Source of the DNA: Lunularia cruciata
Taxonomy: Eukaryota > Streptophyta > Marchantiopsida > Lunulariales > Lunulariaceae
DNA: 64,000 bases
Assembly (NCBI GenBank): GCA_948567375.1
Contig: OX419760.1
Span: 3,472,001-3,536,000, forward strand
Direction: 5' to 3'
In this document: piece after piece, positions 12,530-25,500 of the stretch
Position numbering within the stretch: the first letter of the stretch is position 1
Layout: each line of letters opens with the position of its first letter
Notes under the pieces: generated by a model
The model's input: the letters and a program-made list of their open reading frames with translations, nothing else
What the model was told of the DNA's origin: nothing
The model's database searches: none
Program-made: the position numbers and the translations under genes

Positions 12530-15500
12530 TGTGGTGCCCACATTTTTTGTTTTTTTCAAAATAAAGAAGAAGAAGTGTATAGAGAAGTCGGATTGTGCAT
12601 GTATGGCCGAAGAAGGCAAAGAAAAGAGACATTGGGATGAAACCAGAAGTAAAGTGACTTCGGGTCATAAGGCAAAGTAATCGGAAATGCCCTATCAATA
12701 TAAAACCCAAAGTAAGGAGTCTTTGTATCAGGGGGAGCTCAACCCGAGGCAAAGTCAGTCTAACAACCTTTCGTCGGAGCAAGAAATTCAAGAAGGGACC
12801 GTTCAAAAACTGGTGGCCCATATGCGCGAAGTATGATTGACAGTGATAGGTGCATGTAGGAGGTATGATTTCTTGGTAGAAACTCAAACTGAAGAGAGAC
12901 AAAGAAAGCGCAACTCTATAAAAATCAAGCTTGTGACGAAGCAATGTCGAGCAATTTTCCTTTGCCGTTGAGAAGTCGTCTTGCAAGTGATTGTGGGAAG
13001 GGAAATAGAGTTGGCGACGTGCTAGTGAAACCGAGAGTCACTAGAGTGAAACCAAGAGTGAAACCAAGAGACATTGAGAAAGCAGGAGAGATGGGAGGAG
13101 GAAAGAAGAACTCCGAATTTGCAGTGAGAAATCATGAGATTCGGAGGTTAGATGTAATCGCAAGAATAGAAGTCTTGAGCCAACTTCAGATTACATTCTT
13201 GGCATGGAACTGGAATGTTAGTTTTCCAGGTTTCATGATTGAGATCATCAAGAGCAAGCGTCTTGATGGACCCGAGGAAGAAGGGAGAGAGGAAATCCGG
13301 CTCGCTGGATAGAGTCGGATTGGAAATAGTACTCGGGAAGGAAGCAAGCACGGAGCAGGGTGCCACGTTCTTGGGGAAGGAATAGATAGCCAAGGAAACC
13401 CAAGAAGTGAGGGATGCATTCTTGTCAAAGCGGACAAAAAATGGGTACAAAGTGGAGAGTTACAAATATCCTGTCAAGAGGGGAATCGTGAGTGCTCTGA
13501 TGGCAATCTTGAAGCCGGGAGAGAACAACCTATGTGATGAAACACCAAGTGGTGTTCTTTCACAAATTTTTTGCAGGAGAACCAATTAATTGGGCGAGGT
13601 GTTTCCATGGGAGAATGCGACAAATGGTGTGGAATTTGTGGGATAAATTGCCTCCACATTACATCGTGTTGTTTGCAGCTCATTTCTACCTCGGGTTGAA
13701 TTTGCTGAACTCGGCGGAGCACAGTAAGATGGTGTCACATTTCCATCATGATTTGAGATGGGAAGTTGATATAGAGGAGCAGCAGTACATCTTACAAATA
13801 AGAAGCTCCGACGAGTACTACAAGAAGATGGAGAAGAATGTGGAGATAGAAGTGAGTACTCCAAAATAGAAGAAGCAAAGTCGGCAGGGTGAAGCCAAAG
13901 ACAAGACGAGACCTTGGAAGACCAGGAGAGGAAACCCGAGGCAAGGCATGGTGGTGATCGAGTCAGAAGATGAAGACTTGGAAGGTGAAGCCGAGTGCAA
14001 GACCAAAGACTTGGAACACAAGGAGGAGCCCAAGCTAACGCTATAGAGTGGAGATACGAGTAGCAACAGCAATGAGGGTGGAGAAATGACATCCGTGCCA
14101 GTTGTTGCAAAGGAGGAAGAAGAAGTGCAGGCAAAGACCGAGGCCGAGGACAACACAAAGTTGGAAGATGAGGTACCCGAGGCCAAAGAGAAGAAGATCT
14201 CAGTTTAAAGGGGAGTCCGCTTGAGACAAAAGGCAAAGTGCGATGCAAGTCTGAGTAACATGAAAGAAGAAGTGAATGAAAGCTCAAGAAGCAAGGCATT
14301 AGTGCCAATACAAAGACTGCAGAGAAGAAGGTGAGTATTGGATGAACACAAAGTACGAAGGGAAGTTGCTACGCAAGAGGAGGTAGTAGCGAGCGATGGA
14401 GTCAAGTACCTGTGGGAAGTGGTGTGTCCTCTATTGGTGAAATTAGAACACAGGAAGAAGGAGATGCAATCAAAGTGTCGGGAGGTGAAGACTATGTTGC
14501 AAGTCTTAGCGCGGTTAGAAGAAGAGAACTTGGAGTTGAAGAAAATCATAACCCAAGGAGAGGAGGAAAGTGAAGTACTACGAGCGGAGGCAATAGTGAA
14601 GACTCAGGTAATTGAAGACCTGAAGAGAGAAGTGAGATATTGAGAAGAGTGATATAGCAAGGGAAAGACAAGTAGCAGAATATGAGATCTTGAAGCATCA
14701 GTTTGTTGATTCAAGAGTAGAACTTATCCATGTTATGGCGAGAATAGCAGCAAAGGATCAAGAGCTCAATAGGGTGATGGAGAGTGTAGAAGAGAAGAAG
14801 CAGCTCTGGCAAAGAGAGTTAGTAGCACAATATAGGGAAGAAGAAAGATTACGAGAGTTACTTCATAATCAGGAGGAGAAGGTTGTACATAAGGAGAAGG
14901 AGAAGGAAACGGTGAAAGCCGAGTTCGAAGCAGAGTTGGCAATGTACAAGGAGGATTGGCTTGCAGATCGAGAGCAAGAAAGGAAGATGTGATTGGAGCC
15001 GTTGAAGGAGACTGTCCTCAGGATGAACGTGATGTTGAGTATAGAGGCCAGTGTTCGAATTGAAGAAATGCGGCTGCATGAGTTGAAATTGTTGGTGCAG
15101 GAGACAAGCCAAAGACAGGCAAAAGATACCGATTTGAACGCGCTGCTGATAAGTCTCAAGACTCGTGTAGATAGGAAGATCTTAGAGGTAGAAGACAATA
15201 TTGCAATTAGATTAGACTTAGTGAAATTAGAGATAGATAAACTTTGGAAAGATATCAAAGCCAAACCTGAAGTAGATAACATAGGAGTGCAGATGTCTTC
15301 GGAGCTACCATCGGAGGCATTAAAGAAAAGTGGGTCAAGAGATGAAGGATTCGAAGGGTTACCTACTAGTGGAATTTCAGATCAGGAAAGAGAATTGCTG
15401 GATCTGGTAGAAGAAGTAGAAGATATGAAACCCGAGGACAGAGTAGTAGAAAGTAAGATTACTTCGGGTTTGGGTTTGAAAGCCAATGACGAAGTAGACA

Positions 15501-16311
15501 TCGGATTGGATTAGTAACAGTTTCAAGATTTGAAGAGGGAGATATGAAGAGGTGCATTGACATTTTGGATTTGCAGGTTAGAAAAGTTGTTGTAGAACGG
15601 TATAGTTGTTAGAATGTCAATTTGTTCACTATTTAAGAGTGGCATTCACAGTATCATGTTGTTTGGTGCTCATAATTTCTGAGAATAGATAAAGCAAAGT
15701 GTTGTGAAGTAGTGCTCGTCGCTTAAGCTTGATTCCGAGTATCAACGTTGTTCTTGTGTTTGTGAGTGTGTGAAAAAATTTGAAGTGCAAGTCAGAGTGC
15801 TTGTTGGATGTTAGATTCCATAGCCTTGATCTTCATTCTGTGTGTTTGATCTTGAGTGAAGTGCAATCAAAGCAATGCCTTGACAGATCTGAGAGGGAAT
15901 TGTAGTGTTGTTAGTATTCTGTATTTGTGAGTGCAGTGTGAGGTTGATGTGAAGCAATTTTGATCAAGGAAGTTGTGCCTTCTGTGGAGGGGTGGAACAC
16001 AATTCTGAGGTGAAGTTATTTTGCAGTGAAGTGCCGTTTTTGGGAAAGCCTGAATCATCACAATCAAGATTGTTTGGAAAGATTTGTTGGAGTTGTGATT
16101 AAGTATAGTGTGAAATTCGTGACAAGATTGCGAGTCAGTGCTTGTTACTCTCTTCTGGGTGTGGTTTCTACCTGAGAGATTAAAGATGCAACCAAGAAGA
16201 ACTACATTGTGACTTTTGACTTTGTATTTGGAAATTTCTGACTAGTATCTCTGCAGGAACGAACTTTACTTACCCGATTACCGCAAAAGTGATATTTGTC
16301 AAGTTGTCACA
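12530..16311 (+). mobile_element. Family B element, copy 2: best-preserved LTR-like unit with coiled-coil ORF
   Basis: A 3,782-bp unit with retroviral-type ends: it starts TGTGGTGCCCAC and ends AAGTTGTCACA. Perfect 5-bp target duplications ATTAC flank it (12,525-12,529 and 16,312-16,316). No second, internal copy of either end is visible, so it has the form of one giant solo LTR or a non-autonomous derivative. ORF remains occupy 12,944-15,514. Downstream of the ORF come a purine-rich tract (about 15,530-15,555), a TATA-like ACTATTTAAGA at about 15,630 and an AGATAAAGC stretch. The last 150 bp resemble the U5 end of plant LTRs. It shows more CpG than copies 1 and 3, suggesting it is the youngest. 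The ORF is broken in roughly half a dozen places. No pol motifs were seen. Confidence 0.8.
12944..15514 (+). pseudogene. Coiled-coil ORF of family B (broken), function unknown
   Basis: I do not recognise this protein. The first half (about 12,944-13,870) looks globular, with aromatic-rich conserved stretches such as FLAWNWNVSFPGFM, NGYKVESYKYP and QMVWNLWDKLPPHYIV. Counterparts of parts of it are readable on the minus strand in copy 1 (near 7,680-7,940) and copy 3 (near 28,880-29,090). An acidic, Lys/Glu-rich linker follows (about 13,870-14,220). The second half (about 14,338-15,300) is heptad-like coiled coil rich in Glu, Lys, Leu and Arg, ending in an acidic tail. Readable blocks stay similar between copies, which suggests the ORF was once under protein-level selection. 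It is an element-borne fossil with several breaks here. It could be a gag-like structural protein or a captured host gene; I cannot decide. Confidence 0.5.
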
Positions 16312-17470
16312 ATTACTAAACAAAGCTCCTCTCTAAGCCACTTCACATGGCTCAATGATGTACTTCAGTTTTGACATCCATCAGCCTTTTAAACATTGAC
16401 GGAAAGAGTATCTTAATGTGTCCATGGGAGTGCATCGGTCCGGCAATTAACTTGGACATATGTCAACAACATAAATATATTTATGATGGCAAGTCACTTT
16501 GGATTATTGACTTTTGCGAACAGGTAACCAGCTTTTGAGCTAAGGTATATAAAGTAAGGAGTTCATGGTTTGCAAACATCAATATATTTTGACTCCCACA
16601 TTTATTTTGAACAAAATAGGATTCATCAAGTTCAATTTAGATAGATTGAGAAATTTCAAACCTAAAATGGCTCCACAATATTAATTTATTATCTTCATTT
16701 CTAAATCACACTTGAGAAGCATTAAATAGCACTCAATTCAAACTATAAAATAATACCACATGTCCAAACATTAAAAATTTCAAACACATTACCTATGTAT
16801 TCAATCTCAAATGTCAAAAATCAAAATCTCAGATGTATTGGCTTGGAAAGTTGAAAGTCTCGTTCTGGAGAAAACTGAAACCAATCATAGAATAACAATT
16901 TTGATAATTCTACTGCATGTTAGATCACCAAACCCATTAACCTATAAAATTTCTCATGCAAAGGGGCTAAAATGGAGCTAGAGTTGCTTGACATATAGGC
17001 TCCCGCGGATGGGTCTGATTTTCAAGCAAATCTAACATGCATATGAGCTCCATTAGAGCTCCATCAAAATGATAGTTGCCGGACTTTGTCTTTTGGTGGG
17101 CTGCTGGAGCCCAAGAGAGCCATGTGAGTCAGGTATTTAACTCTTATTTTCTCCTTTCTCCTTTAAAACCTCCTTCATGGTCTGGTAATATGCTCCCTCT
17201 TCTTTTCATTCAAATTACTTGCACTACCATCTTGCAAATTCTATCCTTGCAAATGAGTACTTAAGCTCTTCCTTTGACTCTTCTTTCAATTTATACTTAT
17301 TTTGTGAAATTTGATGTTGTACCAATCACTGATCTCAAGAGGGACTCTTCATAGTTATAAAGATGGAAATCTCACACTCAATATTTAATTGGAATTGACA
17401 CACTACAAGGATTGTAAGAGCTACAAAGACACACATTTGAGACATTCAAGAGTTTTGAAAATTTGGATAT

Positions 17471-17595
17471 CCAAGTAAGGATTTATTTATTTAGAACACA
17501 CATTAAATTTGTATCCATACAAGGATTTATTTATTTGAACACCCATTAAATCAATATCTATGCAAGGATTTATTTCCTTTCACATCCCTTAAAGC
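17471..17595. repeat. Tandem array, about 45-bp unit, three copies
   Basis: Three diverged units begin near 17,471, 17,519 and 17,562. Each contains AAGGATTTATTT followed by a variant of ACACCCATTAAAT. Confidence 0.7.
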
Positions 17596-17856
17596 AAAAA
17601 CATCATATTGTGAACTAACACACATCATTACCAACCCATGAGTTCAAAGTTTGTGAGAACACTTCATAAAAGCTAGATTGTGGATTAAATAACCCACCGG
17701 CTTGCCAATTGAAAACAATACACATTTGCAACACAAATTCTTTGGTTTCTTCTCTAATGGGAATTCTAAGAGGATCAACTACCTTATGTTCTCCATCAAA
17801 CTCATTTTTAAACTAGATTTCCTCATCTTATTCTATTACCTACATGTCTGATCTAT

Positions 17857-18195
17857 TCATCAACAGGTTATGAAAAATGATACACAAGCTATTCCACTTA
17901 TACAAATACTGATTTCTATTCTTATTTTCAAATTACACTCTTAATTTTTGCAAAGGGTGCCATTTTTTATCTACTTATCAAGAAGTTATGAAAAATGAAA
18001 CACAAGCTAATCCAATTATAAAAATACTGATTTTCAAACTACACTCTTAATTCTTGCAAAGGATACCATTTTTAAATACTTATCAAGAAGTTATAAGAAT
18101 GATACACAAGCTAATCCACTCCAACAAATACTGATTTCTATTCTTAGTTTTGAAAACTACGCTCCTAATTCTTGCAAAGAATATCATTGTACCTT
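17857..18195. repeat. Tandem array, about 105-118-bp unit, three copies
   Basis: Three consecutive units start near 17,857, 17,975 and 18,080. Each runs from a variant of TATCAAGAAGTTATGAAAAA through ACACAAGCTAATCCA and AAATACTGATTT to CTTAATTCTTGCAAAGG. The units differ by substitutions and small length changes, so the array is old. Confidence 0.8.
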
Positions 18196-18533
18196 TAAGA
18201 TTCCTAAACATTGCTTTTTGAGGATGTGGGATCTATCAATATATTTATTGAAGTCCATTTTGTCCTCTATACATGATTGTTTGAATGAAGGCACCAAATA
18301 ACCTTTGGGAACATAACACAAATTGATTAGCAAATATTGGTGGTGGTCAAAAAAATATTAGACCCTCTTTAATCATATTGCTCCACAATAGTGACTTCTT
18401 TAATATGTCATGTTGTGACAAGACCTTGGCATTCCTACAAAATGAGCATATACTAAGTGCAAACCCTTCCTTGATCCCACACAAATAAGAAACTTGATAA
18501 CTCATCAAAACACCTCCTTGAGCACAAAACATT

Positions 18534-18700
18534 TGTTGGATAGATAAGAAACTCTTTCTTGGAACTCACCTAGTTAGACAAACACTTTTTTGAACCACTA
18601 AGAAACTTGGAACTCATTGAGTTTAAAAAATAATTTGTTGAATAAATAAGAAACTTGGAACTCACAAAGTTGAATAGATAAGAAAATTAGAACTCACCAA
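18534..18700. repeat. Irregular short tandem repeat (AAGAAACTTGGAACTCAC)
   Basis: Four imperfect repeats of TTGAATAAATAAGAAACTTGG followed by AACTCAC, at irregular spacing. This is a minisatellite-like decay pattern with no coding potential. Confidence 0.65.
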
Positions 18701-21700
18701 ATCACAATAGTTCACAAATCAAATAACACTCACATCTAGTAATGAATGATCCTTTGCATATTATCATAGATCACTTGCCAGTTGATTGATAAGGACCTTT
18801 CTTTCTGAAACAAATCTTACTATTAACTTTTATTATATACACTAATAAGAATAATGTCCAGTCCATCAATCCAATGCACCCTTGAAATCCCTTCAATGCA
18901 AAAACACTAGAAACTCTAGATCTTTTTTTTTTGCAATGCTAGGCCACTTCCTTCTTAAGGATGAATACAATTGCAACTATGACTCAATTGGTAATTTTAA
19001 TAGTATTTCTTGAGTTTATACCTCACAAATTCATCCTCCTTGCCCCACAAGCTTCATTCTCATAATAGCAAAATAGGTCAAGGGTTACAACTAGTTGAAC
19101 CAACAAAAGGCTTTGCATCTTTGTGGATTCCTCTTTTAAGAAACATTATAGTCTCTAATGAGCTTGAGTGAAGAATGAAAGGATTCAACATCCATCTGAA
19201 CTACCTATCTAATCAAATGGGATCAAGATCTCTTAAAAAATTTAAGACAAAATTTGTATTGCAATGTGTGACTTTTCTCTCTACCAAAAAATCTCCCAAA
19301 ATGCCACAATCTTAAAATTCTATGCTTCATCCTATTTTACAACCCCATTCATCCAATCCACAATCATCCATTCCCTATTTTCTATTGTCAATTTCACCTT
19401 CAAAATCCACTTTTAAAATCCACTTCTACATGCATTTTTATTTCCTTCACTAGTATTTAGTATGTGCTCCAAAGCAACAATTTTTTGGTAATTGCAAGCA
19501 ATAAATTCAGATGAGATTAGAACTTATCCCTTACTTGACTTTTTTTGATTCCCAACAATTTCAGAAGAGGAATGAGAATTGTTATTGCTTCATTCCATAA
19601 TAACATCTATCTTCCATATTTAAATTCAAGATCTAAAAGCATTTATATTCCTTTTTAAAGTTTATAGGTTAATCAAGACTTATGTAGAATTCCTTGTAAC
19701 CCATAAAAAGCTATAGGTCATAAATATCATGACCCATAAATATTTTACAATTATGAAGTCTCCTCCAAAAAATGTTAAAAAACCACTATTTAAATCCCTC
19801 TAATGTTATCATGTTATATTTCCTTCAAGAAAAAACCTTGATTAGAAAGTTAGTGCACATTTTGTAAGTCCATTTTTTTATTTTTTTATTGATTTTTAAT
19901 CATTTTCTCATTATTTTTGGAAGTTACAATTAAACTAAATTTGACTACGTATTTAAGTTGTACACATTCATTTTTACCCTTATCCAATAACGAAATTACT
20001 GTGATATTCATGTGAATTTTTTATTCTTGTTAGGATGTGGTATAACATCTTACTCAAGTACACAATGTCTTCTCTTAAAGCAAAATTTATCCTATTTATA
20101 GATGATGATTTTTGTAGTGATGCAAGTAACTACTTTTTTTAGCATACTATCTTGCTAAATCTATTCTAACATGTGTGAAATGCAGTACAAATGTTACCTT
20201 CTCTAACCATTAAGCTTAACCTAAGTTTATGTATAAATTATTTGTTCTTACATCACTGGATGGGATATTTTAGGACAAGCATCCCACAAAGCTTGTTTTT
20301 ACTTTAGTTTATTTAGAGTTTAGGAATAGAAATATTCCATGAAATTTCAATCATTTGCTACTTTCGGCCATGTTAAACTTGGATATTTGTATATGTGTTT
20401 TATATTAAATTTATTTATATTTATGTAGTCATAGATACAAGATGCTAAAGATGCTACAAATTTAGGATGATATGAGATCCTAAGATGGGTTGAGTAGTAT
20501 ACAACAACTACATACTTGTACATTATTTGTTTATTATTGACCTTATTTGATTATTTGTTTTCCTTTCTAAGTCTAATGCATACTCGAACAAGAGAGAGAG
20601 AGAGATTACACTAGAGATCTTCAAAAAGTAACTAGAGTAGATATTATATTTTGATAAATTCTACTATTTCATTTGTATGCTTTTGTATAAATTCACTCTT
20701 CTCCTAGTTTAAAAAAATCTTAGAATTATTCCTATCTATATGGTTAATTCATAAAGTTACTTTAGGTGGCTACAAGTGTAGTATGATGATAGATTTGTCA
20801 ACATGGTGCTTAAGTTTTAGGTGTTACTTGATTCCTTGTAATAGATAAGGCTATAGCACATAAGACCAACTATTATTAGGGAATTCTTGTTATGTGTTAT
20901 ATTCCATTTCATTAACTTTAACAAAATTCACTTCAAATAGCAACTTCCACAATTGTTTGGATATGTTATATTGAGAAGTTGTGAGGTAATATATCTTTGC
21001 ACTAGACTTGAGTATCATCTCAATTGAATTTTACTAAGGATGTAGTAGAATTGAATTTGACTACGGATGAGAGAACACTTATGATAATGTTTCACATGCA
21101 TCTAGTTTTAGAGATCTTAGAGAAGATGATACATCCTTTGGTAGGCCTTGTTTACTTGGTGTAATCCTTCTTTTACTCAACTTATTCTCTTTCTCCTAAC
21201 AAAGCTTGTTGTGATATATAGAGATTTTATTAGATCAACCACAAGTATACAATAAAGAGACCTATTAAAAAGAGAAGAGTGCAACCATGTAGAAAACATG
21301 AAGGATGGGAAGACACCATCAAACGGATTAAATTATTAAAAATACTTATATTATCCACAACTCATCATTAGAGCTCTTTTTCTTTAATATATTGAATATT
21401 CTAGGTTGTATTTCTCTCTTGGGTGGAGAATGTCATATATACCAAGTTAAACATGCTTTTGATCACCTCTTACCAGCTTAAGCATACTTGATTACAAGTT
21501 TCTTGTTGTAGGCTTGAGAATCAAGGTGTCAAAGTATAGTACATGGTCTCTCTTAGAAATCCTTCTACACATTGAGCTTCTAGGAAGTATATTACATCTA
21601 TTAATGGCTTTTACATCCTAAGAATATCAATAAAATTTGAGGGAATTTATCTTTTATACTCATATTATACTTATAGAAGGTATATAACAAGAAAATAATC

Positions 21701-22544
21701 TTTCTCTAGAATGAGATTTACTAGAAAGTCTTTTGCATTCTTGTCTATTGTTACTTGTTCATTGGCGTATCTACCCTACATGGTAGCTCCTTTTCTTGCA
21801 TCTTCTATTATATTTAAGATTCTTTGATAGGAGGATTGTAGGAGTTTTTGAAGATATCATTATACCAAGGACTTTTTGGTGTGTATCAAGGGACTTAGCA
21901 TTAGTGACATCTTTTTAAACAGTTTCCTAGATGGATAGGTTAATTATCTCTAGAGAAGATGGCACCTAATATATTTTAGGGTAGTTAGGCATTCTTAGCA
22001 CCTTTTTTACTTTCATTTATGGTTTTGTAGGCTTAGGAAGTGGAGGAGGCTTTCTTATTCTCTAATTATTATTGTGAAAATATATCTTAAATATATTTTC
22101 TCTTGCAAATATCAAGAGAATCTTCTATCTTTTGGCACTATACCTTTAGATTATATAAGAGATTTGTAGTCTATTTTGAGATATTTATAATTGAGAGATG
22201 TACCTAGCTGACCTTGATTTTCTTATGCTATTAACATAAGTCTCTATCCATATAGTAGCTAAGATGTAGGCTCTTAGATCTCTAATTCACCATATATTAA
22301 GAATTTTGATCCGCATCAATGACTTTAGTTTAAAGTTATGAGGTTATACTTACATTTGGTACCCATCTACATTTTCATTACTTGCTTATGAGTTTTATAC
22401 AACCCTTTATAAAACAAAACTACATATTAATCTAGTACACTTTTGGAGGAGAAATGATTACTACATGATACTATCAAGGATGTGGTTTTCATGGTGGTAT
22501 AAGTGAGTAAATACTTGATATACTTGAAAGTGTGCTACTTAGAT

Positions 22545-25500
22545 TACACCCTTGTCTACTTGGGATGCTGCCAGAGGACGTGTGGAGCTTGCAGCAAGAG
22601 TGGAAGGAGTTTCTCACATAGAGGTTTGGACCTCTAGTGATCGGGGGCATGACACTATTGCTGCCAAGGGCCCAGTGTAGTAGCCAGTCAATATGTCTTC
22701 TACTCCTATGATAGTTACAGAGGATACTTGGGAGCCAGATCTTGGACCCAAGCTTACAGGAGAGGAAAGATGGAGAGGTTCTTGAGGAGCTACATGAGTT
22801 GTTTTGCCTTCAGTATGAAGAATTTGGGTGCTCTAAAAGGACATGGTATTCAGATTGAGCTGACTAGTGATACACTATTTATCCGACATCCTTATCAATA
22901 TAGTGATATGGAGAGGACATTGATTTAGAATCAGAATAGAGACCTTTTTGAGGCTAGTTTGGTGGAGATTTCACATGGAGAGTATGCATCAGCTATAGTT
23001 ATGCCAGCCAAGAAGGATATGCATGGCAACTACACAAATAGGCAGATGTGTGGAGATTGAAGAGTCCTATCAATCGATAGACTAGGGCTGATTGGTATGC
23101 CATGCCTACACCAGAGGAGATCTTTGATGGGATTGGCCATGCAAAGGTCTTTGGTACTTTGGATCTTCAAGCAAGATACCATCAATTGCCAATCAAGGAG
23201 GAGGATAAGTCCAAGACAACATTTTGGGCTATTGATCCTCATGGTAAGGATGCGTTATATTAGTGGAAGTTCTTACCATTTGGGTTAAAGAATGCTTCTA
23301 TTGAGTTCTAGAGGGTCATGGAAAGGATCCTAGCTAGATTGGCTTTTGCTTGGTGCTATATTGATGACAGTTTGGTCTATAGCACTATTATGGAGGAGCA
23401 TGAGAGATAGTTGTTGGAGGTGTTTGAGAGGTTGAGATCTCATGGACTCAAATTACATCCTAGGAATTGTAGGTTCTTCTATGAGCACTTTGAGTGTTTG
23501 GGTCACACTATCTACCCCAAAGGACTTAGTGTTCAGTAGACCAAGGTGGAGGCCATTGCATGTATTCCTCAACCTACGGATGTGAGCAAAGTGCAAGCAT
23601 TCCTTAGGTTGGCAAACTGCTATCACCATTATGTTAGAGGATTTAGTGACATTGCCAAGGCGTTGAAAAAGCTGACCAAGCTTACACAAGAGTGGTGTTG
23701 GGGAGATGAGCAAGAGAGAGCTTTTGTACAGCTCCAGGAGAGGTTGACATCTGCTCCTATTTTGAGGAGACCAATCAAAGGACAACCATTTTAGGTTCAC
23801 ACTAATTGGAGTGTGTTGGGGTTTGGAGCAGTGCTCACCCATCATGATGATGAGGGGAAGGTGTTTGTGATGGCCTATGCTAGTTGCTCCAACAATTCAA
23901 TGGAGGCAAATTTTAGTTCATATGAGAGAGAGTGCTTGGTAGCAGTTGGGGCAGTAGCATATTTCTGATGTTACCTACTTGGTAGCCTCTTCACTCTCAT
24001 CATTGATCATAAGCCACTAAAGTGGTTGATGGAGTCCGATAAGCTTTCAAGGAAGCTTGCACGATGGGCTCTGATTTTATAGGAGTATGATTTTATGGTT
24101 ATTCACAGACCTATAGTGGTGAATTGTGATGCAGATAGGTTGAGTAGAAACCCATGTCCCAGCCAACAAGATCAGACCGGAGCCCATTGGCATGGTGACT
24201 CAGATGAGGAGACGGTGTCAGGTTGGCATGCATCTGCCTTTTTGAGTATATTTTTTGAGGCTTTGGTAGTATCTCTCTCAATGCATACAAGAAGAGTTAC
24301 TTAGATCACAGATCCAAAGAGTGAAGATATTGGTATAGTTCACAAGACATTCATGATGATGTCTTAATGATGGAATATCTTTGCACTGGTGTTGTGGGTG
24401 GCACAATTGGAGCCAAGGAGAGAGATTGTGTTCTTCAACAAGCCAAACGGTTCAGATTGGAGGGCAAACACTTTTTGTGTGTATGGGAGGATGGTAAAGT
24501 GAGAGTAGTAACAATTCCATCTCAAAGACTATAGTTGGTCCGTCATGCTCATGAGGAGCTAGGACATTTTGGAGTAAAGCATACATATAGCTTACTCTAG
24601 AGTCATAATTGGTAGCGTGGTATGCATACCAATGTATAGTAGTTTGTTGCCAGATGTGTGGGTTGTGACCAAGTTAGAGCATCATTCAATGATCCTACGG
24701 CATACTTACACCCATTACCTATCATGGGATTGGGTTACCATTGGAGTTTGGACTTTGTTGGACCTTTACCATTGATTGTGAGATATCAACAATATGTTTT
24801 GGTGGTGGTGGAGCACTTCTCCAAGTAGATTGAGTTGGTGGCACTTCTTGAAAAGTCCAATGAAGGGACGGCCTATTCCTTCCTAGATTGGATCCTTAGT
24901 CATTTTGGTGCACAACTTGAGGTTTTGACTGATCAAGGTACAAAGTTGTTGGGGGAGTTTCAGGTCTTGTGTGAAAAGGCTTTGATTGATCATTGTACTA
25001 CCTCTTGAGATCACCTTGAGGCAGATGGCTTAGCAGAGAGAGTGGTTCAGCCAGTGAGAGAGGACTGCAAAAGTATGGTTTACAAAGAGGCCACTTGGGA
25101 GATTGGGATCTTTAGTTACCTAGGTTGGTCATGGGCTATTGGTTCACCCGGCAAGCCTCCTTACATCCTTCTCTCCTTACTTTCTACTCCATGGACAAGA
25201 TCCAGATTTACCTGCAGCCATTTGCCAAGATGTTACTATAGTTTTGGACTTGGATGATCCATATGTATGTACAAGCATATGTTCTCAACAAGCAGAGATC
25301 TTTCAAAGAGTGATTTTGATGGTCTTTAAGAACTTGGCGATTGCTTAGCATAGAGATACCTTATGCTATGCTACTATTTGAGGAGGAGGAGGTTATAGAC
25401 CCTTGATCCGTCAATTTCATCCAAGGGACTATGCATATCTATAGAAGACAACACCGACAACACTTGATGTTTCTACATGCTGCACTATCTTGAGAGTGCA

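Larger units (their letters stand above)
16317..22540. other. AT-rich intergenic spacer with small tandem arrays
   Basis: No gene is supported in this 6.2-kb stretch; open frames are short and have no domain pattern. It contains three local tandem arrays (listed separately, 17,471-18,700) and an (AG)n run at about 20,589-20,604. Much of it is long A/T-rich sequence with little CpG. Confidence 0.55.

Noticed and set aside
13586-14308. 240-codon minus-strand open frame
   Set aside because: It lies antisense to the family B ORF and is a low-complexity Ser/Leu/Pro composition caused by Glu/Lys-rich codons on the other strand.
20589-20604. (AG)n run considered as a regulatory GAGA-type site
   Set aside because: It is isolated in spacer far from any gene; an ordinary microsatellite is the simpler reading.
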